A DNA stretch of 64,000 bases from the NCBI GenBank assembly GCA_037126765.1, contig JBBCBC010000001.1:30550804-30614803 (forward strand). The letters run 5' to 3'. This document shows, piece after piece, positions 11,096 to 21,099 of the stretch (positions are counted from its first letter, which is position 1; every line of letters starts with the position of its first letter). The position numbers were made by a program, and so were the translations under genes. The notes under the pieces were generated by a model. The model was not told where the DNA came from. It saw only the letters and a program-made list of their open reading frames with translations, and searched no databases. Source of the stretch: Stenogyne calaminthoides (Eukaryota; Streptophyta; Magnoliopsida; Lamiales; Lamiaceae).

Positions 11096-11369
11096 AGAAA
11101 GATCAGTCAGGGACTGATCAGAAAAGGGATATCAGATGAAGGGGGAACGGATCAGATTGGATCAGAAAGAAACTTGATCAGATAAGTGGGACATTGTTAG
11201 GAAATACTAAGGATTAGGCTATCATCGATGGGTCAACGATGTCGAAACCAACCCGTCGTAACAAAGTGGTAATCGATCGATTACAATATCGATCGGTCGA
11301 CACGTTTTACGATTTCTCTTTACATATGCCTATTCTAATCTATAATAACGATTATTGTTCCCATTACTT

Positions 11370-11725
11370 TATGACGTCATGACTGCAAGCATTTAATGCG
11401 GACGTGGGATTTTTGTGTTAAATGCATTTATTGCGAACTTTTAAGTCCAAAAGTCTGCCGTTTTAAATCCCTGACCGCACAATGATATTACTTTTCAACC
11501 ACTTGATCTTAACCGTCCGATTAAGTCAAGGACACTCAAGTGCCTTCAAATTTTTTGTGCTAAAATATTTTTCCTATCACCTATTTAAAACCCTAATATC
11601 CTTTCTCTAAAACCTTTCGCATTTCTATACCTCCTAAACCGCAAATCATTTCCAGAAATTTCCTAAACATTAAAAAATCTCAAGCAATTAATCCTTCTTT
11701 TCAAAATCCACAAATTGCTTCTCTG
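11370..11725 (+). promoter_or_regulatory. Putative internal promoter and 5'UTR of the B1 extra ORF
   Basis: Block conserved with B2 (47130-47433): ATTTAATGCGGACGTGGG-like motif (11393-11410), then an A/T TATA-like element TATTTAAAA at 11582-11590 followed directly by a telo-box-like AAACCCTAA, and a pyrimidine-rich leader. That layout is common at plant gene starts. It would allow the extra ORF to be transcribed separately from the genomic RNA. Inferred from conservation and motif order only. Confidence 0.5.
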
Positions 11726-11943
11726 GTAATTTGCTTACGTTATATGTGCCATATCTTATCTAGTTTATATACTAGGGTTATTGATTATATATGATTATGG
11801 TAGTTTTATGCATCTGTTCACATCATGTTCATGATTAATCTCTGCACAAATGCATATTTTAGAGATTTTATGCATATTCAACACACTATCTGAAACATTT
11901 TTGTCCATTTCTAACTTAGAATGTGTAATTTTATGTTTTTCAG
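11726..11943 (+). other. Probable 5'UTR intron before the extra ORF of B1
   Basis: Donor CTCTG/GTAATTT at 11725-11726 and acceptor TTATGTTTTTCAG/A ending at 11943, three bases from the start codon at 11946. It is 218 bp and T-rich near the acceptor. B2 has the same layout (47434-47640, 207 bp, donor TCTG/GTAATTT, acceptor next to the start codon). Two diverged copies keeping both sites is the main support. Confidence 0.6.
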
Positions 11944-11945
11944 AA

Positions 11946-14900
11946 ATGGCAACATTTATAGTGCTTTCTGAAACTTGTGATTATGCTTCTATGATCAAGA
12001 ACGTGATCGATGAGAAATATGTACTATTCCACATCACAAATGATCCTGAATCTAAGGAGATATTGGAATGCTTGAGGGCTTGTGGACTCGAGCAGTTTTG
12101 TTATCGCCATTTAAATAGTGTGTGCATCATTGAGTCTCTGGAATTTCTGAGGAAGTTGAAGGAGACAGACAACAAAGAGCTATACTCATTCGTTGGCGGT
12201 AACATGATCGATGTCACCAACGATGACCTTGGAAGGATATTTGGCCTTCCAATGGGCAGGAACTATCCAGATGAGTTCACTGCAGGGATGTCAGATAAAG
12301 CATACCTGCAGAAAGTGCTATTGAGGCCAGGGAACATCGCCAATATCACGAATGTTAAGGTTCCCTACTTGAGGCGAAAATACAGATTACTTTTTGAAAT
12401 CATTTCAAAAGTAATTCTGGGGATTGCCTTCAGTCCGAATGCTCTTACCCAGCTGAAATAGCATGTGATGATAGCAATTATTGAGAAGGCTCCAGACATG
12501 AACTGGATGGGGTTATTCAAGCATCGACTGCTGCAGGAATCGACCAAGTTTGTTCTAAATGAGCAGAATCAGGTGGTGCTGACCAAGAACATCTGCAACA
12601 TTCACAAGGTATCCATAATCCTTGCTGATAAGATTCCCCACTACCCTTGGTCAGACATTGGGTGGAAGCCATATCTGGAAAAGTTTAAAGCCTTGCTGCA
12701 TAAGGATGAAGAACTGATCGGACAAAGAGATGATGATACTGCTCCTTATGTGCCTAAAATAAAGAAAGCCAACGATCAAGCCCCATCTGTGCAGTCTGGA
12801 GCACAGAGAAGGGTTATCAAGAGAAAGCAGTCTGCCAGAAAGCCAACTGGGCACGTTGAGGAGGTCACAGAGAAAAGGCAAAAGAAGTTAACCTCCATGC
12901 TTCAGAAGAAGTCTGGAATGCCTTCTGGAGGTCTTCGGGATGAAGACAGTGATGTGGAGATCCTGGAATCAGATGAGGATCAGCCTGTTGAACGGTTCCT
13001 GGAGCTTACTGGTGGAGAGGCTGGTGTGAGTTCAGAACACACAGTCAGCACAGGAATGGAGCTGGTTACCGCAGAAGGCGAAGGTGGTGAGGAGGAGGAC
13101 GAGCAGATGGAGGACGACCAGGATGAGTCTGAACCATTAGATTCTATTCACCTGAGTTCCTTTTTCAAAGGTAGAGAGGCCACCCACTTTCCCAGATCAC
13201 CTACCTCTATTTCCAAATCACCCTCTCCCACAACCCAGAAAACACCTTCACCCGAACCATAGCCCCCACAACACACAGCCAGTAAACCATATACTTCCCC
13301 ACCCTCTCCTGCTCTAGAAAACCGTACCAGACGAACTAGCTGCAGATGAAGGCGAGGACTTGTTTGTCTCCATCTCACATAATTCATTCAACAAGAGGAC
13401 CCTCCTCGAATCGCCAGAACCAGAACACTCTACAGTGTATTTTCTACGAAGACAGGTGAGTACCTTCCTGGACCACAACTTCCCAGAGCTTATCAATCAT
13501 CCTGGGATCGGGAAGCAAATGGAAGAAATTGTCTTCTGGGGGGACATCAGACTCAAGGACATTGAAGATTTTCTGATATTGATGGAACCCTTGGAGTCTG
13601 ATTACTTCGTTGACTTGGAGAAGAGGGCAAAGCAGAATGCTGGTGTAGCCAGTGCAGCAGAACTAGCCTTAGACGATGACATCAGATGGCTGGTACACCA
13701 GAAGTTGGGCATTGTTGAGGAAGAGGAAGACATTGCTTATAATTACAGTGAGTATGAGCAAACTGTCGATGAACCAAACAAGGGTGCTGCAGATGAGACC
13801 TTAACTGGCGAGGCATCAACATCTGGTCAGGTTGTTACTCTCTCTGCCGAAGCCCTATAAATGGTTACAAAGTCTATTCAAGATAGGGTCAAGGCATCTG
13901 TCGATCAGCCAATTCAACACGCTGACTCAGACTCTGATGGACAGATTTAGAGAGGAGCAACAAGCCTTGGTCGATAACGAAAGACAACTGACGATTGAGA
14001 AGCTGCTGCATATGCATGATAAGATATCTGAGACAGTGATGAATCGCATTAATCCACTATCAGATAAGCTTACTGCAGAGGTATCCATTCTGTCCGATAT
14101 CGGCACTCTTCTGGAAAGTATCTACTTATCTTTGGGAAAGACGGACACCGGCCTTGATGCTGTTTGGAGAAGACGAGAGGGTTCCATCAGTAAGGCGCAA
14201 AAGGCTTTAGAGTTCATTCTGAACCGAGTAATGGGACCACAGCCCACAGCTTCAACTGTCCAGATCACCCCTCTTGCCGTCGAAGAACTTAAGGAAGAGA
14301 TGTTAAGGGAATTCAATGCCCTGAGCATCAGAATTACGAACCTTTTTGCTGCAACCAAAAAGGGGGACGAGAGGAGATCAGAAAAATAGCAAGAGGAATC
14401 AGAAACACATGCTGAGTCATCTGGACGTGAACTAACACTTGCTGCACCAGAAAAGACAACTGCTGAGGTCCCTGACACAGAGATTGCTGAGATGTTCTAA
14501 TCAGTTGAAGAACACAGCAGATTGTTAGTGAATCAAGACAAGGCCATTACTGAACAGAAGTCTTCCCTTAGTGAGCTGATAACAAGGGTTGATAAGATTG
14601 AAGACTTCTCGTCAACTGTTCAGAAAAGATTTGATCAGGAGGATCAGGCAAAAAGTCTTGAACTGGCAAAGAAACTGCAAGAAGAAGAAGACACTGCAGA
14701 GACAGGAGGGAAGGAAAGAAAGCTGCAGAAAGCCAAGCCAGTAAAGAAGAAAATCAAGAAGCCAATCGTGACCCGTTCTCAATCGCAGGTAACAGCTGCA
14801 GAAAAGGAAGAATAGCAAATGAGACAGGGGATCATCGAAAAGCGGTTATTAAGAAGAAGAAGCTTGCTGAAGCTGCCGGATTGAGCCGAACCTATGTCAG

Positions 14901-15375
14901 ACGACAAAATAAGAAGGCAGCAACAACAGAAGAAATGGACTGGGAAGAGCGTGCATTTCCTGAAGTGGTCGAAGGTATTCTGGTAGCTCGACAGGGCTTG
15001 ATTCCAGAATGGACAAGAATCAAGGTCGGCTGGCTTAGTGATGTTTATGTTCTACAAAAGATACCAGAACACTCAGACCAAGGAGCATTTGACACGGAGT
15101 TTCTAAACTGGTTGGAGATCAAGTATGAAAAATTCTGCAAGGTGGTAATGCATGAAGGAAAGATCATATCTTTAATTCCTTCTACACCTAGGTTTGAAAC
15201 GATGATTCCGCCGCTCCGAGCTGATAAATCTATTGACCCAATCGAATTCAAGAAGCTCTTTTATGATTTCGCCAGAAGAGGAGATATAATCGAAAGAGAG
15301 AGACTGGGAGCTTTGCTTCAGAGGATGTACAAAATTTTTGCCATTCCAGCCAATCTCCAGAGATTCTCATTTTAA
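11946..15375 (+). pseudogene. Extra (env-like) ORF of B1, several breaks
   Basis: About 1140 codons after RNase H. The start at 11946 is chosen because it follows the predicted intron and aligns with the B2 start. Residues 1-170 form the conserved N-terminal domain (ESLEFLRKLKETDNKEL, NDDLGRIFGLPMG, VPYLRRKYRLLFEIISKV), resembling the putative plant transposon-protein domain found in such ORFs. Next come a basic segment (RRVIKRKQSARKP), an acidic stretch, coiled-coil pieces, then a C-terminal domain (DTEFLNWLEIKYEKF ... RMYKIFAIP) shared with B2 and, more distantly, A2. There is an in-frame TAG at 12459 and frame changes near 13262, 13850, 14389 and 14815. No membrane segment is visible, so a real envelope role is doubtful. 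Confidence 0.75.
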
Positions 15376-15581
15376 AGAAGTCAGAAGACCTTTTCTTAGA
15401 TCAGATGATAGGTAATCCTTGTTTATCATTTCTTGCACTTGTAAATTTCAACACTTATCAATGAAATGAGTTACCTTTCTGATCTTTAGACAACACCTCA
15501 TTGTCTTCTGATTTCTATTGTTTCTGGTATTTACATTTATTTGGTTATCTGTTTTTCTGATTAATTTGTTTTGGTTCCATC
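15376..15581 (+). other. 3' untranslated spacer of B1
   Basis: Short non-coding, T-rich stretch between the extra-ORF stop and the PPT. It contains ATCAATGAAATGAG and matches the equivalent part of B2 (50765-51003). Nothing else is seen. Confidence 0.5.
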
Positions 15582-15595
15582 AAAAAGGGGGAAAT
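15582..15595 (+). other. Polypurine tract of B1
   Basis: AAAAAGGGGGAAAT directly before the LTR start TGTTGGG. It is the primer for plus-strand DNA synthesis. It is identical to B2 (51004-51017), and A2 has the same core on the minus strand. Confidence 0.9.
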
Positions 15596-15778
15596 TGTTG
15601 GGAAATGTGTAGTTAGTTTTGATGGAAGTTCCAAAACAGTTTGTAATAGGACCAGTCAGACCTGTTAGCTGACTGATGACTTAGAATCAGGATAGGATGA
15701 CCAACTGAGTTGTATAGACAACTGATGTAAAAGATGGGTCACATATTGAGGGGGAACTCAATATGTATAGGTCAGGTC

Positions 15779-15971
15779 AGAAGATCAGACAAGATAAGAA
15801 GATCAGACAAGATCAGAAGATCAGACAAAATAAGAAGATCAGACAAGATCAGAAGATTAGACAAGATAAGAAGATCAGACAAGATCAGAAGGTCAGACGA
15901 GTCAGAAGAACAGATGGATCAGAAGACCAGACGAGTCAGAAGACCAGACGGGTCAGAAGATCAGACGAGCC
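15779..15971 (+). repeat. 17/18-bp minisatellite in B1 LTR
   Basis: Eleven head-to-tail units: six of 18 bp (AGAAGATCAGACAAGATA, alternating with a version ending in C) then five of 17 bp (AGAAGACCAGACGAGTC type). The B2 LTRs have a single unit-like stretch at this place, so this is a local expansion. The open frames through it (KIRRSD repeats) are by-products. Confidence 0.9.
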
Positions 15972-16463
15972 AGTTAGTCAGATGATCAGGTGAAGACATG
16001 AAGCTCAAAGTTCAGAAGACTTGAAGATCAGATGACTACCAGAAGATCAAGACCAGAAGACCAAAAGACCTATATCAGTCGAGTCTGCTAGTTGAGCTAA
16101 GACAACTTGCATCAGAAGACTCAATCAGGTAGACTGATCAGTTTTATCTGATCAGGTCAGCTCTCACCAGGTGTCAACTGATGTTGCACCAGATCATACG
16201 TTGTAAATCAGACAAGAAGAATGTCAACCTTAGTTGGTAGAACAAACACTGAATAAAGTGTACTTGTTAACCAATGAGAACGAGACACATATGTACGGAG
16301 CTGACAATGCGGGATTCGGTGCTACATAGTCAAACGGCTAGAAAGGACAAACATACATGCTTTCGGCCATGCTGTTCCTGAAGCACGTCACATCAAGCCT
16401 GCAAACTACCAAATATAACCTGAAATTCAAATTGCTCTCCAACGGCTCTTTGATTTCGAGGTC

Positions 16464-16471
16464 TATAAATA
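16464..16471 (+). promoter_or_regulatory. TATA box of B1 3' LTR
   Basis: TATAAATA in the context GGTCTATAAATATGGG, conserved in both B2 LTRs (41732-41739 and 51758-51765). Confidence 0.75.
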
Positions 16472-17228
16472 TGGGATCAATCTTCATAGTGAAGACACGG
16501 GAATTGTCATCAAGCTCAAGCACAAGCAAATTTCCGCACGAATATTTCTAAGTGTTCATCCCATTGTTCTTAGCATAAAAATCTTATCCTTTAGCTTTAG
16601 TCTACCCAAATACTAGGATAGATTTCCAGTTGGAACACAACAAATCTTTTACCCAAATCCACAAAGTTAGGTTAAGTTTGTTTTGCAAGATTTCAGACTA
16701 GGGTTTCTAGTTTCTGATTTCTGGGATCGGTTGAGTGAGAACTCCTTAAACATCTGTTGTACTGTGTTGGACTAACACATTAAACTAAGTCCAGATTGGT
16801 TAAGTTGGTACCCCTGCTGATAGGGAAGAGTGGACGTAGGACTGGTTGTCCGAACCATTATAAAAATCTTGTGTGCCTTATCTGATTTATCTGCTTTACA
16901 CTATAGCACACTACCTGATTTGATATTGCATACATATTCTGAGTCTGGATTAGTTTTGCATCAAGCAATTGATCTGATCAGCTTGACACTTTGTCATCTG
17001 TTTTTTCACGCGGGTTAAAACTTGCTTCCGCACATCAGTTACACTGATAGACACCGAACTGATCTGCCATCAGGCGATCAGTAAGTTGGATATCAGTCCA
17101 AACTGATTCACACGCACTCTGATCAGGCAACCTGCTTTCACACCTGATCTTTCACAAAAAGTTTTCAGAAGTCTATTCACCCCTCCCCTCTAGACTTCTG
17201 CCCTCACAAAACCCTTTCGGGACCTATA

Positions 17229-18023
17229 AAAAGGATTATTAAAATCCCACTCGTTAACTTGTTTATTTATTTAAATTCGTTGACGCACTTTACGTCCGCA
17301 TTATAATTGTTTGGGTAGGCGGCACCCAATAATTGTCGGACCTTATTAATTGTTTGGGAAGACGGCGCCCACATAAATGTTAGTCCGTGTAAATCATGTT
17401 TGGGTAGGCGGCGCCCAATAATTGCTCAAATGTGATGTAGATTAACATGTTGGATCTCGATTAAGCAATTAATACCCCGCCTTTAAAACGTTCCTCACTA
17501 AAATATGGTTTTATCATTAATTTGATAAGATGTCTTCCATCAAAATTAATAGTAAACCGAGAATTTCGTTCCAATGGGTATTTAAGACCAAAGTCTTTTG
17601 CTCGGATCTACATTCAACGGGACTTTTATAGGGACACGTAGTGTCGCCGCTTGATGGTTGCAAACCAACTTTACTTTGTTTCACCAGCCAAAGCAGGGAA
17701 ACGAAAGTTAAGGGACATCCGATTGAACTAGGTTCAATCAACTAGGAATTGCAGTTTTGCAATTGGTTTGGAGACCTACCAGTTTTATTATTACAACGAT
17801 CAGCCAAAGCAGAGGTTGTAGTAATAAAAATGTAGATCCTAGTCCATTAAAATTTATATTGGATATAAATTCGTATTCTTCCGATGAGGTCGTTGAATAT
17901 GTGAAAATAATGGAGACAAAATAAACACAAAAGAGAGGCCACATTTATTTTGATTGCTGAATATTGATCATAGGAATTATGTGTTTAATTCCCATTTTAT
18001 TTTATTTTTCTAGGATTGTTGAA
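17229..18023 (+). other. Untranslated leader of E5
   Basis: Non-coding stretch between the B1 insertion and the gag start. Three direct copies of a GGC-rich motif, TGTTTGGGTAGGCGGC then GCCC, start at 17308, 17351 and 17397, each able to pair TGGG with CCCA. The motif AGCCAAAGCAG occurs twice (17689, 17802). A TTTTTCTAG tract lies 10 bases before the gag start codon and could be a splice acceptor. Neither a 5' LTR nor a PBS is present; both should lie left of the window. Confidence 0.6.
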
Positions 18024-18880
18024 ATGAATAACTTGTCATTGAGAAGCGTTTTGGAAACGAACAAATTGGCTGGGCCAAACTTTCTCGACTGGTACCGAAA
18101 CGTTCGTTTGGTGCTCATGCAAGAAAAGATTGAGTACGTGTTGGACACGTCAATCCCTGCTACCCCGGAGGCTGGTACTGAAGAAGCTGATGTGTTTGAC
18201 GCCGCAACTCAGAAGAAGCATCAAGATGATGCTTCCCAAGCTCAGTGTGTTATGCTACTCGGGATGACTACCGAATTGCAAAGGTAGCATGAGAAGATGC
18301 TTCCCTTCAAGATGATCAAGCATCTGAAGGATCTCTTTGATTCTAAGTCTCGTTTCGAGATTTATGAGGTGATGAGAGATCTGTTCAGATGTCGACTATC
18401 TAATGGAGGAAATGTTTCTCCTCATATATTGAAAATGATTGGGCTGATCGAGAAACTTGGTCGTTTGGGTATTGAGCTCAAGACCAATGTTGCGGTTTAC
18501 GCCATTCTTCAGTCACTTCCCGATTCATATTCGAGTTTCGTGGTAAACTTTAATATGAATAAGACGGAATCGACTATGCCGGAGCTGCATAACATGCTAA
18601 AGACTTTTGAGTCTTCCACTGCTAAGAAAAAGCCCGTGCTCATGGTGAGTGCCTCTACTTCTTCTGTTCTGAAAGGTAAGAAGAAGCAAAGGGGCAAGGC
18701 AAAGAAAGGCTCCGAGCCAAGCTTCCTTAAGCCCAAAGGTGGAATTCAAAAGAAGGAGAGGGTGGACAAGGATGTATGCCTCCACTGCAAGCAGAAGGGG
18801 CATTGGAAGAAGGACTGCAAGGTTCTAACAGCTGAAAAGAAGACACAAGGTGTCTCAGCCACTGGAACAGGTATGTTTGT
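18024..18880 (+). pseudogene. Gag of E5
   Basis: Starts MNNLSLRSVLETNKLAG, the usual beginning of this Copia gag type; an upstream in-frame ATG at 17964 is less likely. It has the gag core (FLDWYRNVRLVLMQEKIEYVL; LRDLF-like segment; LGRLGIELKTNVAVYAILQS) and a CCHC zinc knuckle, CLHCKQKGHWKKDC, at 18778-18819. One in-frame TAG at 18285-18287 interrupts it. Otherwise the frame runs on into protease, as is normal for a Copia polyprotein. Confidence 0.85.
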
Positions 18881-21099
18881 TATTGAGATAAACATGTCCA
18901 CAAATGATACTAACTGCTGGGTATTAGATACTGGTTGTGGCTCACACATTTGTACAAATGTGCAGGGTCTCAAGGATAGCAGGGCAGTTAGGCCGGGTGA
19001 AGTCACCCTACACGTTGGGAATGGAGAAAGAGTTGCTGCTGAACATGTTGACGTTTACGTTTTAGATTTACCCTCTGGTTTTAGACTTGAACTGAATAAT
19101 TGTTATTTTGTTCCTTCTATTACCCGCAACATTATTTCTATTCCGATGTAGAATATTGAAGGTTTTTTCTTCCATTTTGCAAATAATAATTGTTATTTTT
19201 CGCGTAATGGTGATATGTATGGAAATTCTCCTTTATCTAATGGTTTATACTTGTTGCATTGTGGATATAATATTCTTAATATACAAAACAAACGACTCAA
19301 ACTTAGTAATCATGAAAACCCGACTTACTTGTGGCATTGTAGGCTTGGTCATGCAAATGAGAATAGAATTGCAAGGTTAAGAAAGTTAGACTACTTAACC
19401 CCATTCGACTTTGAGTCTTAGGGAAATTGTTAATCATGTCTCAGGGGCAAAATTACCAACAAACCCTTCTCTGGGAAAGAGGTTCGTGCCAAAGAAGTTC
19501 AAGAGTTGATCCACAGTGATGTTTGTGGACCATTGCCCACCCTAGCTAGGGGTCACTTCGGATACTTCATCACTTTCACTGATGATTTCTCAAGGTACGG
19601 ATATGTGTATCTTATTAAACACAAATCCGAATTGTTTGAGAAATTCAAAGAGTTTAAGGCTGAAGTAGAGAAGCAACTTGGTAATAGTATCAAGACTCTT
19701 CAATCAGATCGAGGAGGTGAATACCTTAGCCATGAATTCACTGATTACTTAAAGTTACATGGAATCCAGTCACAATGGACTCCTCCCGGAACGCCTCAGA
19801 TGAACGGTGTGTCCGAAAGGAGAAACCGAACCCTGTTAGACATGGTGAGGTCCAAGATGAGCTTCTCCTCCCTTCCGACATTCTTATGGGGATACACGTT
19901 ACAAACCTCAATATACATTCTGAATAGGATTCCATCTAAATCGGTTGAGCATACACCATATGAATTATGGTGTGGCAAGAAGCCAACTTTTACACGTATC
20001 AGAACATGGGGTTAGGCTTGGCAATGGGTCGGGGTGGGGTTGGGCGACAACTCCCCATCCCCGTCCCCGCGAAATTCGAGGTGGGGGCGGGGAATCTCCA
20101 CGAACCATTCGGGAAAAAAATCGGCCCCATTCCCCACCCCGCCGGGGAATTTCATCCCCGCGGGGATTCCACGAATCCCCGCCACACCTTCTTTTTTTTT
20201 AATAAAAATTTAATTTTCACAATTTTAATACGAATATAAAAATTCAAAATAAAAATTAAACAACATGAATAAAAATTAAAAAATAGTTCAACATCAACAT
20301 CAACAAAAATTCGAAATATAAAATTAAGAATACAACATAAATAAAAAATATAGCTTATTGTTTATCTCATTTGTTCTCTCCCATAATTAAACAACTTCAA
20401 TTCTCCGTTTCACTTATATCCATGTCAAGCTCTTCCTCAAAAAATATATATTAGTAAACTATTTCAAGATTAGGGTTTAGAATTTTAAAACATATTATTT
20501 AATATATATATTAATTTAAATTATAAAATTCGGGGCCCCGCGGGGAACGGGTCAGGGATCCCCGCGGGGCGGGGAATGCTATCCTCGGTCCCGCCCCGCC
20601 CCAACCTTCAGGGGAAAAAATTCCCCATCCCCACCCCACGGGGAATTTTCACGGGGATTCCCCGTCCCGCTGCCAAGCCTACATGGGGTTGCCCCATGAT
20701 TGTAAAAAAGTTGCTTACCGACAAGTTGGAATCCAAAGGTTAAAAAGGTTATTTTGTGGGATATCCTAAGGAAACTAAAGAATATTATTTCTATATACCT
20801 GAGAAACAATTAGTGATTGTTTCTTGGCAGACCAAGTTCCTCGAGGAAGATTATGTCTTTAAGGAACAAGGCCGTAAGACGATGGAACTTGAAGAAATTC
20901 AAGAACCACAAATTAACAAGGAGACTGATGTCTTGTCAAAGCAACATGACAAAGAATCAGTGGGAGCATTCAGCAGCTCACATGGTGGAAGTTTATCACT
21001 AAGTGATCCTCTTTTAGCCAGTGGGAGCGTAATTGGAGTTGCATTGCCCGAGCAACGAACTCCAAGTAGGCTGAATGATAGCATAGTTCAAACTCTTGC
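18881..21099 (+). pseudogene. Protease and integrase of E5, split by a MITE
   Basis: The protease motif WVLDTGCGSHICTN keeps the catalytic Asp. The GAG-pre-integrase zinc motif is present (LWHCRLGHANENR). The integrase core keeps HSDVCGPL (Asp), LQSDRGGEY (Asp) and NGVSERRNRTL (Glu). Stops occur at 19149 and 19419 (TAG) and about 19431 (TAA). The frame is cut at 20012 by the MITE and resumes at 20690 with GYPKETKEYYFY and FLEEDYV, the C-terminal part of Copia integrase. The linker is then cut at 21100 by a solo LTR. Confidence 0.88.
20005..20689. mobile_element. hAT-type MITE with target-site duplications
   Basis: The element is 20013-20681 (669 bp). Its ends are TAGGCTTGGCA and TGCCAAGCCTA, perfect 11-bp inverted repeats. 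It is flanked by identical 8-bp duplications CATGGGGT (20005-20012 and 20682-20689), the length made by hAT transposases. Both ends are very G+C-rich (runs of GGGGCGGGG and CCCCGC type) and the middle is A+T-rich. No transposase ORF is present, so it is non-autonomous. Confidence 0.9.

Larger units (their letters stand above)
8948..17228 (+). mobile_element. Copia (Sirevirus-like) element B1, left end outside window
   Basis: Plus-strand order is the end of integrase, RT, RNase H, spacer with promoter and intron, extra ORF, PPT and 3' LTR. The first bases encode VFDETSSEQ, equivalent to HVVFDES in A2 integrase, so A1 landed exactly in that coding region. Gag, protease and most of integrase must lie left of the window. 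It is the same family as B2 (40993-52583) but longer in pol. Several stop codons fit C-to-T decay, for example CAA to TAA at about 10117. Confidence 0.9.
15596..17228 (+). repeat. 3' LTR of B1
   Basis: 1633 bp, from TGTTGGGAAATG to GGGACCTATA. The expected terminal CA is TA, probably by deamination; B2 ends GGGACCTACA. It includes an expanded minisatellite at 15779-15971 and a TATA box at 16464-16471. Right flank AAAAG is the predicted target duplication. Confidence 0.92.

Noticed and set aside
15734..15993. Two overlapping open frames with KIRRSD repeats
   Set aside because: They are read-through of the 17/18-bp minisatellite in the B1 LTR in two frames, with no independent coding signal.
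17229..18023. 5' LTR of E5
   Set aside because: No TG...CA boundary, no similarity to the 3' LTR at 25218-26824 and no PBS; it is leader sequence.
19945..20239. Two Pro/Gly-rich frames starting in E5 and running into the MITE
   Set aside because: They arise from G- and C-runs of the MITE arm and are created by the insertion.
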